From Lachnospira sp. UBA5912 (lineage in GTDB: Bacteria; Bacillota; Clostridia; Lachnospirales; Lachnospiraceae), in contig DJDY01000142.1 of assembly GCA_002435585.1 (NCBI GenBank), positions 1 to 14,773 on the forward strand: 14,773 bases of DNA, given 5' to 3'. A model generated the notes under the pieces. The model was not told where the DNA came from, ran no database searches, and saw only the letters and a program-made list of their open reading frames with translations. Positions within the stretch are counted from its first letter, which is position 1; the number at the start of each line of letters is the position of its first letter. Below, in pieces: positions 7,797 to 14,773 of the stretch. Position numbers and translations under genes: made by a program.

Positions 7797-7845
7797 TTGA
7801 CAATCATATCAAATTGTAGATTGTTATCGGAATATAAAGTCCGAT
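7797..7845 (+). promoter_or_regulatory. Candidate promoter/operator and small hairpin in the iorA-iorB gap
   Basis: TTGACA at 7797-7802 is a consensus -35 box, with TGTTAT at 7822-7827 as a poor -10 at a long 19-bp spacing. ACAATC (7800-7805) and GATTGT (7819-7824) form a dyad spanning both boxes. A second inverted repeat, ATCGGA (7826-7831) with TCCGAT (7840-7845), follows. The 157-bp gap holds no convincing reading frame. It could be an internal promoter with an operator, or an mRNA processing structure. Confidence 0.35.
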
Positions 7846-7889
7846 TTATTCAATAAATATCAGGCTGTAATAAGAAATGAGGAACATAT

Positions 7890-8471
7890 ATGAGTGATTC
7901 AGTTAAGAATATTATGATTGTTGGTGTAGGTGGACAGGGAACACTGCTTGCCAGCAAGATGTTAGGTTATGTGCTTATGCACCAGGGCTATGATGTCAAG
8001 GTGTCAGAGGTGCATGGCATGAGCCAGAGAGGTGGAAGTGTTGTTACATATGTAAGATTTGGCAAAAAAGTGTATTCACCAGTTATAGACAAGGGAGAAG
8101 CTGATTATATTCTTTCCTTCGAGAAGCTTGAGGCTGAACGCTGGATAGAATATCTAAGGATTGGTGGACAGATTATAACTAACACACAGGAGGTTGACCC
8201 TATGCCTGTTATAACAGGTGCTGCCCAATATCCGGCAGATATTGTTAAGAAGTTAGAAAAAGCCGGTGCAAAGGTTGATGCAAAGGATTTCTTATCAATA
8301 GCCGAGGAGGCTGGTTCATCTAAGGCAGTTAATATCGTACTTATGGGCAGATTATCAGAGTATTTTGATGATATACCTTACGAGGACTGGAGTGCTGCAA
8401 TAGATGCAATCGTACCGGAGAAGTTCAGGGAGCTTAATCATAAGGCGTTTGATCTTGGAAGGCAGGCGTGA
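7890..8471 (+). CDS. iorB: Indolepyruvate ferredoxin oxidoreductase, beta subunit
   Basis: This 193-residue protein is the gamma-type (Rossmann-like) subunit that pairs with IorA in the cytoplasm. It shows the glycine-rich GVGGQGT motif (12-18), then the SEVHGMSQRGGSVVTYVRFG block that typifies the pyruvate/ketoisovalerate oxidoreductase gamma domain, and the acidic YILSFEKLEAERW stretch. The length is normal for IorB. GAGGA at 7879-7883 sits 6 bp before the ATG. It probably shares the ligase-iorA transcript, although the gap in front may hold an internal promoter. The last codons contain GGAAGGCAGG, which doubles as a ribosome binding site for a micro-ORF whose ATG overlaps the iorB stop by one base. 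Confidence 0.96.
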   Translation: MSDSVKNIMIVGVGGQGTLLASKMLGYVLMHQGYDVKVSEVHGMSQRGGSVVTYVRFGKKVYSPVIDKGEADYILSFEKLEAERWIEYLRIGGQIITNTQEVDPMPVITGAAQYPADIVKKLEKAGAKVDAKDFLSIAEEAGSSKAVNIVLMGRLSEYFDDIPYEDWSAAIDAIVPEKFRELNHKAFDLGRQA

Positions 8472-8560
8472 TGGAGCAGGCATTTGAAGATGAGTGGAAT
8501 GATGAATCGGAATGGGATGATATGTTTGAACAAATGAAAAAAGAGAGGAATAAATGCTGA
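8471..8560 (+). CDS. Acidic 29-residue micro-ORF coupled to iorB
   Basis: ATG 8471-8473 shares one base with the iorB stop (TGATG), a classic translational-coupling arrangement, and has GGAAGG (8457-8462) at 8 bp spacing. The product is highly acidic and Trp-containing (MEQAFEDEWNDESEWDDMFE, then a Lys/Arg-rich end). A terminator starts 8 bp after its stop, so it fills the operon end exactly. No family is recognised. It may be a small accessory or regulatory protein of the IorAB complex, or a chance open frame. The overlap, ribosome binding site and charge pattern favour real translation. Confidence 0.5.
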   Translation: MEQAFEDEWNDESEWDDMFEQMKKERNKC

Positions 8561-8568
8561 TGAATGAT

Positions 8569-8602
8569 AATGGTGCTATATGATGTAGCACCATTTTTTT
8601 TT
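8569..8602 (+). terminator. Rho-independent terminator of the CoA ligase-ior operon
   Basis: Perfect 10-bp stem, 8569-8578 with 8586-8595, around a 7-nt loop, merging into nine T (8594-8602). It ends the ligase-iorA-iorB-micro-ORF unit. Confidence 0.92.
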
Positions 8603-8607
8603 ATAAT

Positions 8608-8728
8608 ATCTGTCACTTTTTTAGCTGTGTATCTGTAATATATACATAAGCTTATGATGTTACGGTTAAAGATTAAAACAGATTAGTATCTGTGTGCACT
8701 TGACATTAATCTGTTATGTGTAGAAATA
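8608..8728 (+). promoter_or_regulatory. Candidate promoter with a cluster of ATCTGT sites
   Basis: TTGACA at 8700-8705 is a consensus -35 box; the best -10 is TAGAAA at 8721-8726 with a short 15-bp spacer, so basal strength would be low. The hexamer ATCTGT occurs at 8608, 8631, 8688 and 8709, and its complement ACAGAT at 8678. The pair at 8678/8688 forms a palindrome with a 4-bp centre, and 8688/8709 are direct repeats 21 bp apart. AACAGATTA (8677-8685) and TAATCTGTT (8707-8715) also flank the -35. This suggests activator or repressor binding; the regulator is unknown. Confidence 0.45.
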
Positions 8729-8753
8729 AACGTGGAAAAGGACGGTGATTTTT

Positions 8754-10220
8754 ATGAAGAAGTTAATAAAAAAGATATTGGTGGATGTAAGCGTGATTAC
8801 TATGTTAACAGGATGTTTAACAGGTGTTGCAGCATGCAGCAGTAAAACATCTGATAACGGACAGGGCAATGTGGATTATAAGTATGCATCATATGTATAT
8901 GATGACAATGAACCACAATATTATATGTCAGATGGTGCAGCAGCTGCAGAAACGGGATACTATTATATAGCTGGTGCCTCAGGAGTAAGTGATAATACGA
9001 ATAATTATATATATTATTATGATATGGTCAAGCAGATGGCAATTCCACTGTGTTCTAATATTGATTGTGATCATAAGACAAAGGATTGTGAGGCATATAT
9101 ATCATCAGATATGTGTCTTAGTGGCAAGATATGGTATCACAATCAGAGAATATATATGATAGAAAGAACCGATGAGAAGGATATACTTGTTTCTTACGAT
9201 AAGACTATGAGAGATAAGAAAGAAGAAAAAACATTATCCATAGATGGTTACTCTGTTAATGGTAACAGTAACAACGCATGCGTCAGTAATGGAAAGCTGT
9301 ATTATATGTTATCAGGAGATAATAAACTTATGCTGTGTTCGGCATCGTTATCAGGGGATAGCCAGGCACATATTATAAAAACATATGAAAGTACATATAA
9401 CTATCTTGAACTCATTGTACTGTATGGTATAGGTGATAAAGTATATATTAACTGGAATAGTGGTATATCTGTGGGAGAAAGTATATATTATATTGAAGTA
9501 CTTGATATAAACACTGAAAATGTTGAGAGTCTTTATAATATGAATGAACAGTATCCTGACATAGCTGGTTCAATCTTAAACTGGAATAGCGAAGTGAGTT
9601 TTGATGAAAACAATAATATGTATTTTCCATGTGCCAATGAGGATAAATATATTATAAAAAAGTTAAATCTCGATAGTGGAGAAATAAAAGATATATTTGA
9701 ATTAGACATAGAAGGAACTACAGATGAAGAAAAGCAGGAGAAAAAAGAAGTTAAAAATGGTGAGTTTACACAGCTAAAAGAAACCGGTGATGAGAATTAC
9801 ATACATTTTTATAGATATGATGGAAAACATTTGTATGTATACAGAGGGGTTAATCTGTCAAAGCTGCAGGGAAAAAGCCGGGAAGAAAGAATGGCTGCTT
9901 ATGATAATTATATATATATATTAGATACAGATGGAAATGTGGATGAAACAGTAGTGTTGAATAAAACCGATGAGAATCATTCAGGTAATATAGCACTTGA
10001 CTATAAAGGCGGCGATGAAAGATGTATGCTTGTAACAACTTCCAGAGCGGATGTAGCCGGTATGGAGCTATCACAGGAAGAAAAAGATAAGATAGAGGCT
10101 ATTAATAAAGAGGCAGCAAAGAAAAAGAAGGGTGGAGCGCATATATGTGTAACTGCAGTTCTTGATAAGACACAGATAGGAAGCGGCAGTATGCAGTGGC
10201 AGCAGATAACGCCAGAGTAG
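8754..10220 (+). CDS. Surface lipoprotein, possible beta-propeller, with CxxxxCxHxxxxC motif
   Basis: A 488-residue lipoprotein. After a Lys-rich start (MKKLIKK) and a hydrophobic segment there are two lipobox-like sites, LTGC at Cys21 and VAAC at Cys28. The body has many short Tyr-rich strands and repeated YxYYYD, KLYYML and YIYILDTDG stretches, suggesting a beta-propeller-like outer domain of the style seen in clostridial lipoproteins. Cys100, Cys105, His107 and Cys112 form a compact C-x4-C-x-H-x4-C motif that could bind metal or make disulfides. The C-terminal part (about 425-475) is Lys/Glu-rich and helical. I chose ATG 8754 over GTG 8745 because AAGGA (8738-8742) lies 11 bp before the ATG but only 2 bp before the GTG. 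The permease gene follows 13 bp after the stop, so the two likely act together at the membrane. Substrate or ligand unknown. Confidence 0.85.
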   Translation: MKKLIKKILVDVSVITMLTGCLTGVAACSSKTSDNGQGNVDYKYASYVYDDNEPQYYMSDGAAAAETGYYYIAGASGVSDNTNNYIYYYDMVKQMAIPLCSNIDCDHKTKDCEAYISSDMCLSGKIWYHNQRIYMIERTDEKDILVSYDKTMRDKKEEKTLSIDGYSVNGNSNNACVSNGKLYYMLSGDNKLMLCSASLSGDSQAHIIKTYESTYNYLELIVLYGIGDKVYINWNSGISVGESIYYIEVLDINTENVESLYNMNEQYPDIAGSILNWNSEVSFDENNNMYFPCANEDKYIIKKLNLDSGEIKDIFELDIEGTTDEEKQEKKEVKNGEFTQLKETGDENYIHFYRYDGKHLYVYRGVNLSKLQGKSREERMAAYDNYIYILDTDGNVDETVVLNKTDENHSGNIALDYKGGDERCMLVTTSRADVAGMELSQEEKDKIEAINKEAAKKKKGGAHICVTAVLDKTQIGSGSMQWQQITPE

Positions 10221-10233
10221 CAGGAGTAAGCTT

Positions 10234-12501
10234 ATGGAACTAGTAAGAATAATAAGAAAAAGTATTCTGTGTATAATATGTGCGCTGGCAGCAGTTATAA
10301 GCATATGCATTTATCAGATTAACAGCAGTAACGATGCTGTGACATATAGATATTACAGGCAGATTATTGATGATTATGACAAGATTAAAGCAGACAGGGT
10401 TGGGCTGATAGCCGAAAAGCTGACATCTGCATATGATACATATAAGGAAGAGGATAGTGAGTATATAAACAAAGCTGCAGAACTTGTTGAGAATAAGGCA
10501 AAGTACGTGATGTCTTATAATAGCTATTATAACAATAATAATAGTGTGGACAATATCAGCAATGGTGATAGTGAAAGTAGTGATGTAAATAATACAGACA
10601 CCAGGTCGAAAAATTATAACAGGATAGCAGGCAGCACACTTTTTGGCGATGAGGACAGCTTTTATATGCTTAATGCCAATAAGCAGTTAAAAGATAAAGA
10701 AAAACTTCAAAAAGCAGATGTAGCATTTAATAATACAAATACGGCTGCTATTGAACAGCTTCTTAATAACAGGGTTATGCCGCTTATCTATGTACTTATG
10801 ATGATGGTTATTATCATACATTTTACAGAAGAGAATGATAATGGAGTATATGTGCTTATAAGAACCAGCAGGAAGGGCAGGACATTTCTTCCGGTTATAA
10901 GATGTCTTATTATTGCAGTATTCAATATAATATTATCATGTCTGTTTAATTCAATCATATATGGTATATATGCAAAGACATATGGTGTTAATGGTACTTG
11001 TCATATACAGAATTCGAGGATGTTTGGCATGTTTCCATACGCTATAAGTGTAAATCGTTTTTTAGTTATGTATGTTTTGGTGTATATCATTGCAATGACT
11101 GCCATAAGTCTTTTAATATATCTTATGATTAATCTTGTGAATAATTATAAGGCAGCAGTTACGCTGCTTATAGCAGTGCTTTTATGTGAATATATCCTGT
11201 ATGGCAGAATACCATATAACAGTGCATTTAACAGTCTTAAGTATATTAATGTATTTAATGTTATATTTCCTGGCGCTTCTTATTTTGTGTATGAAAACTG
11301 GGGAAGTAATGGATTTATAACAGATATTAGTACAACAACATGGTTTCTTACCATTATTATACTTATTGCAGGGGTGATTGGAAATGTTGCTTCATATTCC
11401 TTAAAATATACAATTAGAAAAAAGAGTGTAGTAGAAACTGCTATAGATAAAATAGGACAGGTTAATCAGAAGGTTGTAGCAAGGATGCCTTTGTATGGAA
11501 TTGAAGTGTATAAAACCATGATAGTTCAGAAAGGTTTTCTTTTTATACTGGCAGGTATATATATGTTTACAACTGTCAGGGTTATGAAAGGTGTTGATTA
11601 TAGTAATAGCAGCAAAAGTTACAAGCTTAACAGCTTTTATGAGGAATTTGATGGGCATGCGGCGGATGAGGAAGTCAGGGATTATATAGAGACATTAAGA
11701 AACGAAGCTGAACAGGTACGAAATAGTGATGAAACAGGCTCCTATGAAAAGGATAATGCTGCAAAGCTTATTGATACAGTGAATGTAATGCAGAGTGAAT
11801 ATGAGTATGTAAATAATATAAAGGAATCACGGGGAGTAGATGCAGTTATAGTTAGTCCATACAACTATGATGATATACTTGGAAGTAGAATGTATTCCAA
11901 CAATGAAGCACTGAATCTGATATCTGTTGTTATTATAATACTGATAGCAGCAGGTGAATATGCCACAGAGCGGCAGCAGGGAATGGCTATGCATATAAGG
12001 ACTGCACGTAAAAGGAAGAAGCTGTGGTGGATTAAGTTGTCAAAGATTATTATGCTGGCAATTGTTATATGGGGAATATCTACGGGTATTAACATATATA
12101 ACATAACCCAGCGTTACAGCTATAATCAGATTGATGAAAGTATTCTGTGTCTGCAGAAATTTGCAGGCTTTCCGTGGAATATAAGTATACGCTCGTATAT
12201 TATCCTGTGTTATGCCTACAGGCTTCTATGGCTTATAGTCATAGCTATTATAGCATATATGGTATCGTATAGATTTAACTATAAGATGTCGGTAATTATA
12301 TCATTGTGTATGCTTATTCCACATGTGCTATATGTGCTTGGAGTTGGACTGGCAAAGAAAATGTCAATAATAGCTGGTATGGATATAAACAGAATGTCAG
12401 CTTCATATGGGTATGGACTAAAGAGTGTGTTGTTGTTTATTATCATATTTATAATTATGTTGGTAATGCTTGTATGTAATTACAGAAAAGCAGCAGAGTA
12501 G
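10234..12501 (+). CDS. Large two-half ABC-2-like permease with two outer domains
   Basis: This 755-residue membrane protein appears to be two similar permease units in one chain. Half 1: membrane segment 9-28, an outer domain (29-180) with an Asn/Ser-rich stretch, then segments near 181-198, 220-245, 277-300, 304-322 and 370-390. Half 2: segment 433-448, an outer helical domain (449-558), then segments near 560-576, 603-621, 655-676, 684-704 and 730-748. Each half has the same cytoplasmic motif after its second segment, G-x4-IRT-x-RK (Gly204 to Lys214 and Gly583 to Lys593), at the ABC-2 coupling-helix position. This supports internal duplication or fusion. AGGAG at 10222-10226 fixes the start. 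It follows the lipoprotein gene by 13 bp. No Walker-motif ATPase is nearby, so it would need one encoded elsewhere, or it may not be a pump. Confidence 0.75.
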   Translation: MELVRIIRKSILCIICALAAVISICIYQINSSNDAVTYRYYRQIIDDYDKIKADRVGLIAEKLTSAYDTYKEEDSEYINKAAELVENKAKYVMSYNSYYNNNNSVDNISNGDSESSDVNNTDTRSKNYNRIAGSTLFGDEDSFYMLNANKQLKDKEKLQKADVAFNNTNTAAIEQLLNNRVMPLIYVLMMMVIIIHFTEENDNGVYVLIRTSRKGRTFLPVIRCLIIAVFNIILSCLFNSIIYGIYAKTYGVNGTCHIQNSRMFGMFPYAISVNRFLVMYVLVYIIAMTAISLLIYLMINLVNNYKAAVTLLIAVLLCEYILYGRIPYNSAFNSLKYINVFNVIFPGASYFVYENWGSNGFITDISTTTWFLTIIILIAGVIGNVASYSLKYTIRKKSVVETAIDKIGQVNQKVVARMPLYGIEVYKTMIVQKGFLFILAGIYMFTTVRVMKGVDYSNSSKSYKLNSFYEEFDGHAADEEVRDYIETLRNEAEQVRNSDETGSYEKDNAAKLIDTVNVMQSEYEYVNNIKESRGVDAVIVSPYNYDDILGSRMYSNNEALNLISVVIIILIAAGEYATERQQGMAMHIRTARKRKKLWWIKLSKIIMLAIVIWGISTGINIYNITQRYSYNQIDESILCLQKFAGFPWNISIRSYIILCYAYRLLWLIVIAIIAYMVSYRFNYKMSVIISLCMLIPHVLYVLGVGLAKKMSIIAGMDINRMSASYGYGLKSVLLFIIIFIIMLVMLVCNYRKAAE

Positions 12502-12565
12502 CAGAAAGTGCATTATTCATGGCAGAAGTAATATCAAGATTAAAGTATTTATAAGATGCGAATGT

Positions 12566-12608
12566 AAAGGCTGTAATGGTGTTTAAAGTAATACCATTGC
12601 AGCCTTTT
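12566..12608 (+). terminator. Terminator-like hairpin after the large permease
   Basis: A 15-bp stem, 12566-12580 with 12593-12607, has one G-U pair and could extend inward by three more pairs. The right arm ends in only four T (12605-12608) followed by GGGA. The stem is strong but the T tract short, so termination may be partial. It lies 65 bp after the permease stop. Confidence 0.65.
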
Positions 12609-12669
12609 GGGATATGGATATATCAGCAAACAGCAAATATTCGCAAAATTGCAAAAATGTAAAATAAAA

Positions 12670-12698
12670 TTGAGAGAACAAGATTGTAATGATATAAT
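12670..12698 (+). promoter_or_regulatory. Near-consensus sigma-A promoter of uvrC
   Basis: TTGAGA (12670-12675), a 17-bp spacer and a perfect TATAAT (12693-12698) match the vegetative promoter consensus at 11 of 12 positions. It lies about 80 bp before the uvrC start. The rest of 12609-12779 holds no other feature that I can support. Confidence 0.85.
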
Positions 12699-12779
12699 AT
12701 GATGTAAGTGTCAATCAGTGTATATAGATGAAAGCCAGTAGTGGCAAAGCATATGTATAAATAAGAAATGAGGATTTAT

Positions 12780-14618
12780 ATGTTCAATCTTGAAGAAGAA
12801 TTAAAAAAGCTTCCAGACAAGCCGGGAGTATATATTATGCATGACAAGCATGACACAATTATATATGTAGGCAAGGCAAAGGTGTTAAAGAACCGTGTAA
12901 GACAGTACTTCCAGAGTAATAAGAATCACTCTGCAAAGGTTGTACAGATGGTTTCACATATAGCATATTTTGAATATATAGTGACGGATTCAGAGCTTGA
13001 GGCACTTGTTCTTGAGTGTAATCTGATTAAGGAACACAGACCGAAGTATAATACGATGCTTAAGGATGATAAAAGCTATCCTTTTATCAAGGTAACGGTA
13101 AATGAAGCATATCCGAGAGTGCTATTTTCAAGAACAATGAAGCATGGTACTGGAAAGTTTTTCGGACCATATACATCAGCAGGCGCAGTAAAGGAGACTA
13201 TAGAACTTTTATGCAAGCTGTATAAGGTAAGAACCTGCAACAGAAGACTTCCAAAGGATATAGGAAAAGAAAGACCATGCCTTAACTATCATATAGGACA
13301 GTGTAATGCACCATGTCAGGGGATGGTTAGTGAAGCTGAATACAGAAAGAATATAGAATCAGTTATCAGCTTTCTTAATGGTAATTATTCAGAGATAATG
13401 AATGAGCTTACTGGCAAGATGATGGATTGCTCTGAGAGGATGGAATACGAGGAAGCAGCAAGATACAGAGATCTTTTAAACAGTGTTAAGCAGATAGCAC
13501 AGAAGCAGAAGATTACAGCAGATGATGCTACTGACAGGGATGTAATAGCATGTGCTATGGATGCGGAGGATGCCGTTGTACAGGTATTCTTCATAAGACA
13601 GGGTAAACTGCTTGGAAGAGAGCATTTTCATATGAAAGTTGCCACGAATGACAGCAGGAGTGATATATTATCACAGTTTATGAAGCAGTACTATGGAGGA
13701 ACCCCATACATTCCAAACGTAATCATGACACAGGAAGAAATCGAGGATGCAGATGTTATAGCAGAGTGGCTTGGGAGCAGAAAGAAAAGGAAGGTATCTA
13801 TCATAACACCTAAAAAGGGCGATAAGGAGCGTATGGTGGAGCTGGCACATAAGAATGCACTTATGGTTCTTACCAAGGATGCCGAAAAGATTAAGCTTGA
13901 AGAGAAGAGAACGACAGGTGCCATGAAGGAAATAGCTGACTGGCTCGGACTTAAGAGTTTAAGAAGGGCAGAGGCTTATGATATATCAAACACAAGCGGC
14001 GTGGAATCTGTTGGCTCAATGGTTGTTTTCGAGGATGGAAGACCTAAGAAGAACGATTATCGTAAGTTTAAAATAAAGACGGTCAAGGGACCGGATGATT
14101 ATAAGAGTATGAGGGAAGTACTAACAAGACGTTTTCAGAGAGGTATGAGAGAACGTGCCGGGGAAGAAGAATCAAGAGGTTTTTCAGTATATCCTGACCT
14201 TATTATGATGGATGGTGGACGTGGACAGGTGAATATAGCACTTGAGGTGTTGTCAGAACTTGATATCAACATTCCTGTATGTGGTATGGTTAAGGATGAT
14301 AACCATAATACAAGAGGTCTGTACTATAACAATGTAGAGATACCGATTGACAGGCATAGTGAGGGATTTAAGCTTATAACACGTGTACAGGATGAGGCGC
14401 ACAGATTCGCCATAGAATACCACAGGTCGTTAAGAAGCAAGCTGCAGGTTAATTCGGTTCTTGATGATATTGAAGGAATCGGACCTGTAAGGAGAAAAGC
14501 TCTTATGAAGCATTTCCTTGATATAGAAAAGATACGAAATGCAAGTGTCAGTGAACTTATGGAAGCAGATGGCATAACGGAAAATGTAGCACAGAATATA
14601 TATAAGTATTTTCATTAG
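12780..14618 (+). CDS. uvrC: Excinuclease ABC subunit C (nucleotide excision repair nuclease)
   Basis: A 612-residue UvrC, which makes the 3' and 5' incisions beside bulky DNA lesions after UvrA/UvrB recognition. Domains in order: GIY-YIG nuclease (KPGVYIM 14-20, YVGKAK 29-34, and [16 protein letters not shown] about 76-91); a Cys-rich central segment with [17 protein letters not shown] and PCQG; the UVR/UvrB-binding helix (about 200-225, [11 protein letters not shown]); the RNase H-like nuclease with [15 protein letters not shown] and MMDGGRGQ; and C-terminal helix-hairpin-helix motifs ([14 protein letters not shown] and the final [13 protein letters not shown]). The length is typical and nothing is missing. 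ATG 12780 is preferred to the in-frame ATG 12768 because the latter overlaps the AUGAGGA ribosome binding site and would add only MRIY. It is transcribed from its own promoter and followed by a terminator, so it appears monocistronic. Confidence 0.97.
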   Translation: MFNLEEELKKLPDKPGVYIMHDKHDTIIYVGKAKVLKNRVRQYFQSNKNHSAKVVQMVSHIAYFEYIVTDSELEALVLECNLIKEHRPKYNTMLKDDKSYPFIKVTVNEAYPRVLFSRTMKHGTGKFFGPYTSAGAVKETIELLCKLYKVRTCNRRLPKDIGKERPCLNYHIGQCNAPCQGMVSEAEYRKNIESVISFLNGNYSEIMNELTGKMMDCSERMEYEEAARYRDLLNSVKQIAQKQKITADDATDRDVIACAMDAEDAVVQVFFIRQGKLLGREHFHMKVATNDSRSDILSQFMKQYYGGTPYIPNVIMTQEEIEDADVIAEWLGSRKKRKVSIITPKKGDKERMVELAHKNALMVLTKDAEKIKLEEKRTTGAMKEIADWLGLKSLRRAEAYDISNTSGVESVGSMVVFEDGRPKKNDYRKFKIKTVKGPDDYKSMREVLTRRFQRGMRERAGEEESRGFSVYPDLIMMDGGRGQVNIALEVLSELDINIPVCGMVKDDNHNTRGLYYNNVEIPIDRHSEGFKLITRVQDEAHRFAIEYHRSLRSKLQVNSVLDDIEGIGPVRRKALMKHFLDIEKIRNASVSELMEADGITENVAQNIYKYFH

Positions 14619-14727
14619 GCGTGTACGCAGAATGTGTGTTCAACAATAATATATTTGAAGAAAATCTTTTAATATCAAAGGCGCTGTGTTACACTAATAT
14701 ACAAGATGATGTAAGTGTCGAAAGTGT

Positions 14728-14760
14728 AAAAGTCGTTTCTGGCTGCAGAAACGCTCTTTT
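14728..14760 (+). terminator. Rho-independent terminator after uvrC
   Basis: An 8-bp stem, 14734-14741 with 14746-14753, has a 4-nt loop. Beyond a small internal loop, AAAAG (14728-14732) can pair with CTTTT (14756-14760), and TTTTATTT follows. It lies about 110 bp after the uvrC stop. The bases between (14619-14727) show no supported gene. Confidence 0.75.
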
Positions 14761-14773
14761 ATTTAATAAGATA

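Noticed and set aside
7301..7803. Minus-strand frames across the iorA end and the gap
   Set aside because: They are shadows of the iorA ferredoxin domain coding region, Cys/Leu-rich by reverse complement, with no motif of their own.
1..14773. CRISPR array, tRNA, rRNA or insertion sequence
   Set aside because: No regularly spaced repeats, cloverleaf, rRNA core or transposase were seen on either strand.

Overview
The window reads as a chromosomal stretch of a low-GC, anaerobic Gram-positive bacterium, most likely a gut or rumen Lachnospiraceae member. This is inferred from AT-rich DNA with frequent ATA/TAT codons, strong GGAGG-type ribosome binding sites, clostridial-type lipoproteins, an oxygen-sensitive ferredoxin-dependent 2-keto acid oxidoreductase, and a UvrC of Firmicutes type. 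All genes lie on the + strand. I saw no tRNA, rRNA, CRISPR array or insertion sequence.

Region 1 (1-4222) is a tightly packed membrane/secretion operon. It starts with the 3' part of a small secreted protein (DUF2712-like from memory). A perfect 18-bp hairpin follows, then a membrane-anchored extracytoplasmic protein, an ABC-2-like permease, a second anchored protein interrupted by a +1 frameshift, and two more permease-like proteins. Genes from the first permease onward are joined by ATGA or longer overlaps. A clear Rho-independent terminator closes the operon. No ATPase is present; the partner could lie upstream of the window. The layout resembles peptide export, immunity or secreted-peptide systems, but the function is not established.

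Region 2 (4223-8602) is metabolic: an AMP-forming acyl/aryl-CoA ligase, then indolepyruvate ferredoxin oxidoreductase alpha (iorA) and beta (iorB), then a 29-codon acidic micro-ORF overlapping the iorB stop, and a strong terminator. Together the ligase and IorAB would interconvert aryl acids, arylacetyl-CoA and arylpyruvates. This could run as aromatic amino acid synthesis from scavenged arylacetates or, in reverse, as amino acid fermentation. A 14-bp perfect palindrome sits just upstream of the ligase, and an unusual 157-bp gap with dyad symmetries separates iorA from iorB.

Region 3 (8603-12608) is a second membrane module: a lipoprotein with a CxxxxCxHxxxxC motif and a 755-residue protein built of two ABC-2-like permease halves. 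Its upstream region holds a cluster of ATCTGT hexamers around a TTGACA box. It too lacks an ATPase.

Region 4 (12609-14773) carries uvrC, the excision-repair nuclease subunit, with a near-consensus sigma-A promoter and a downstream terminator.
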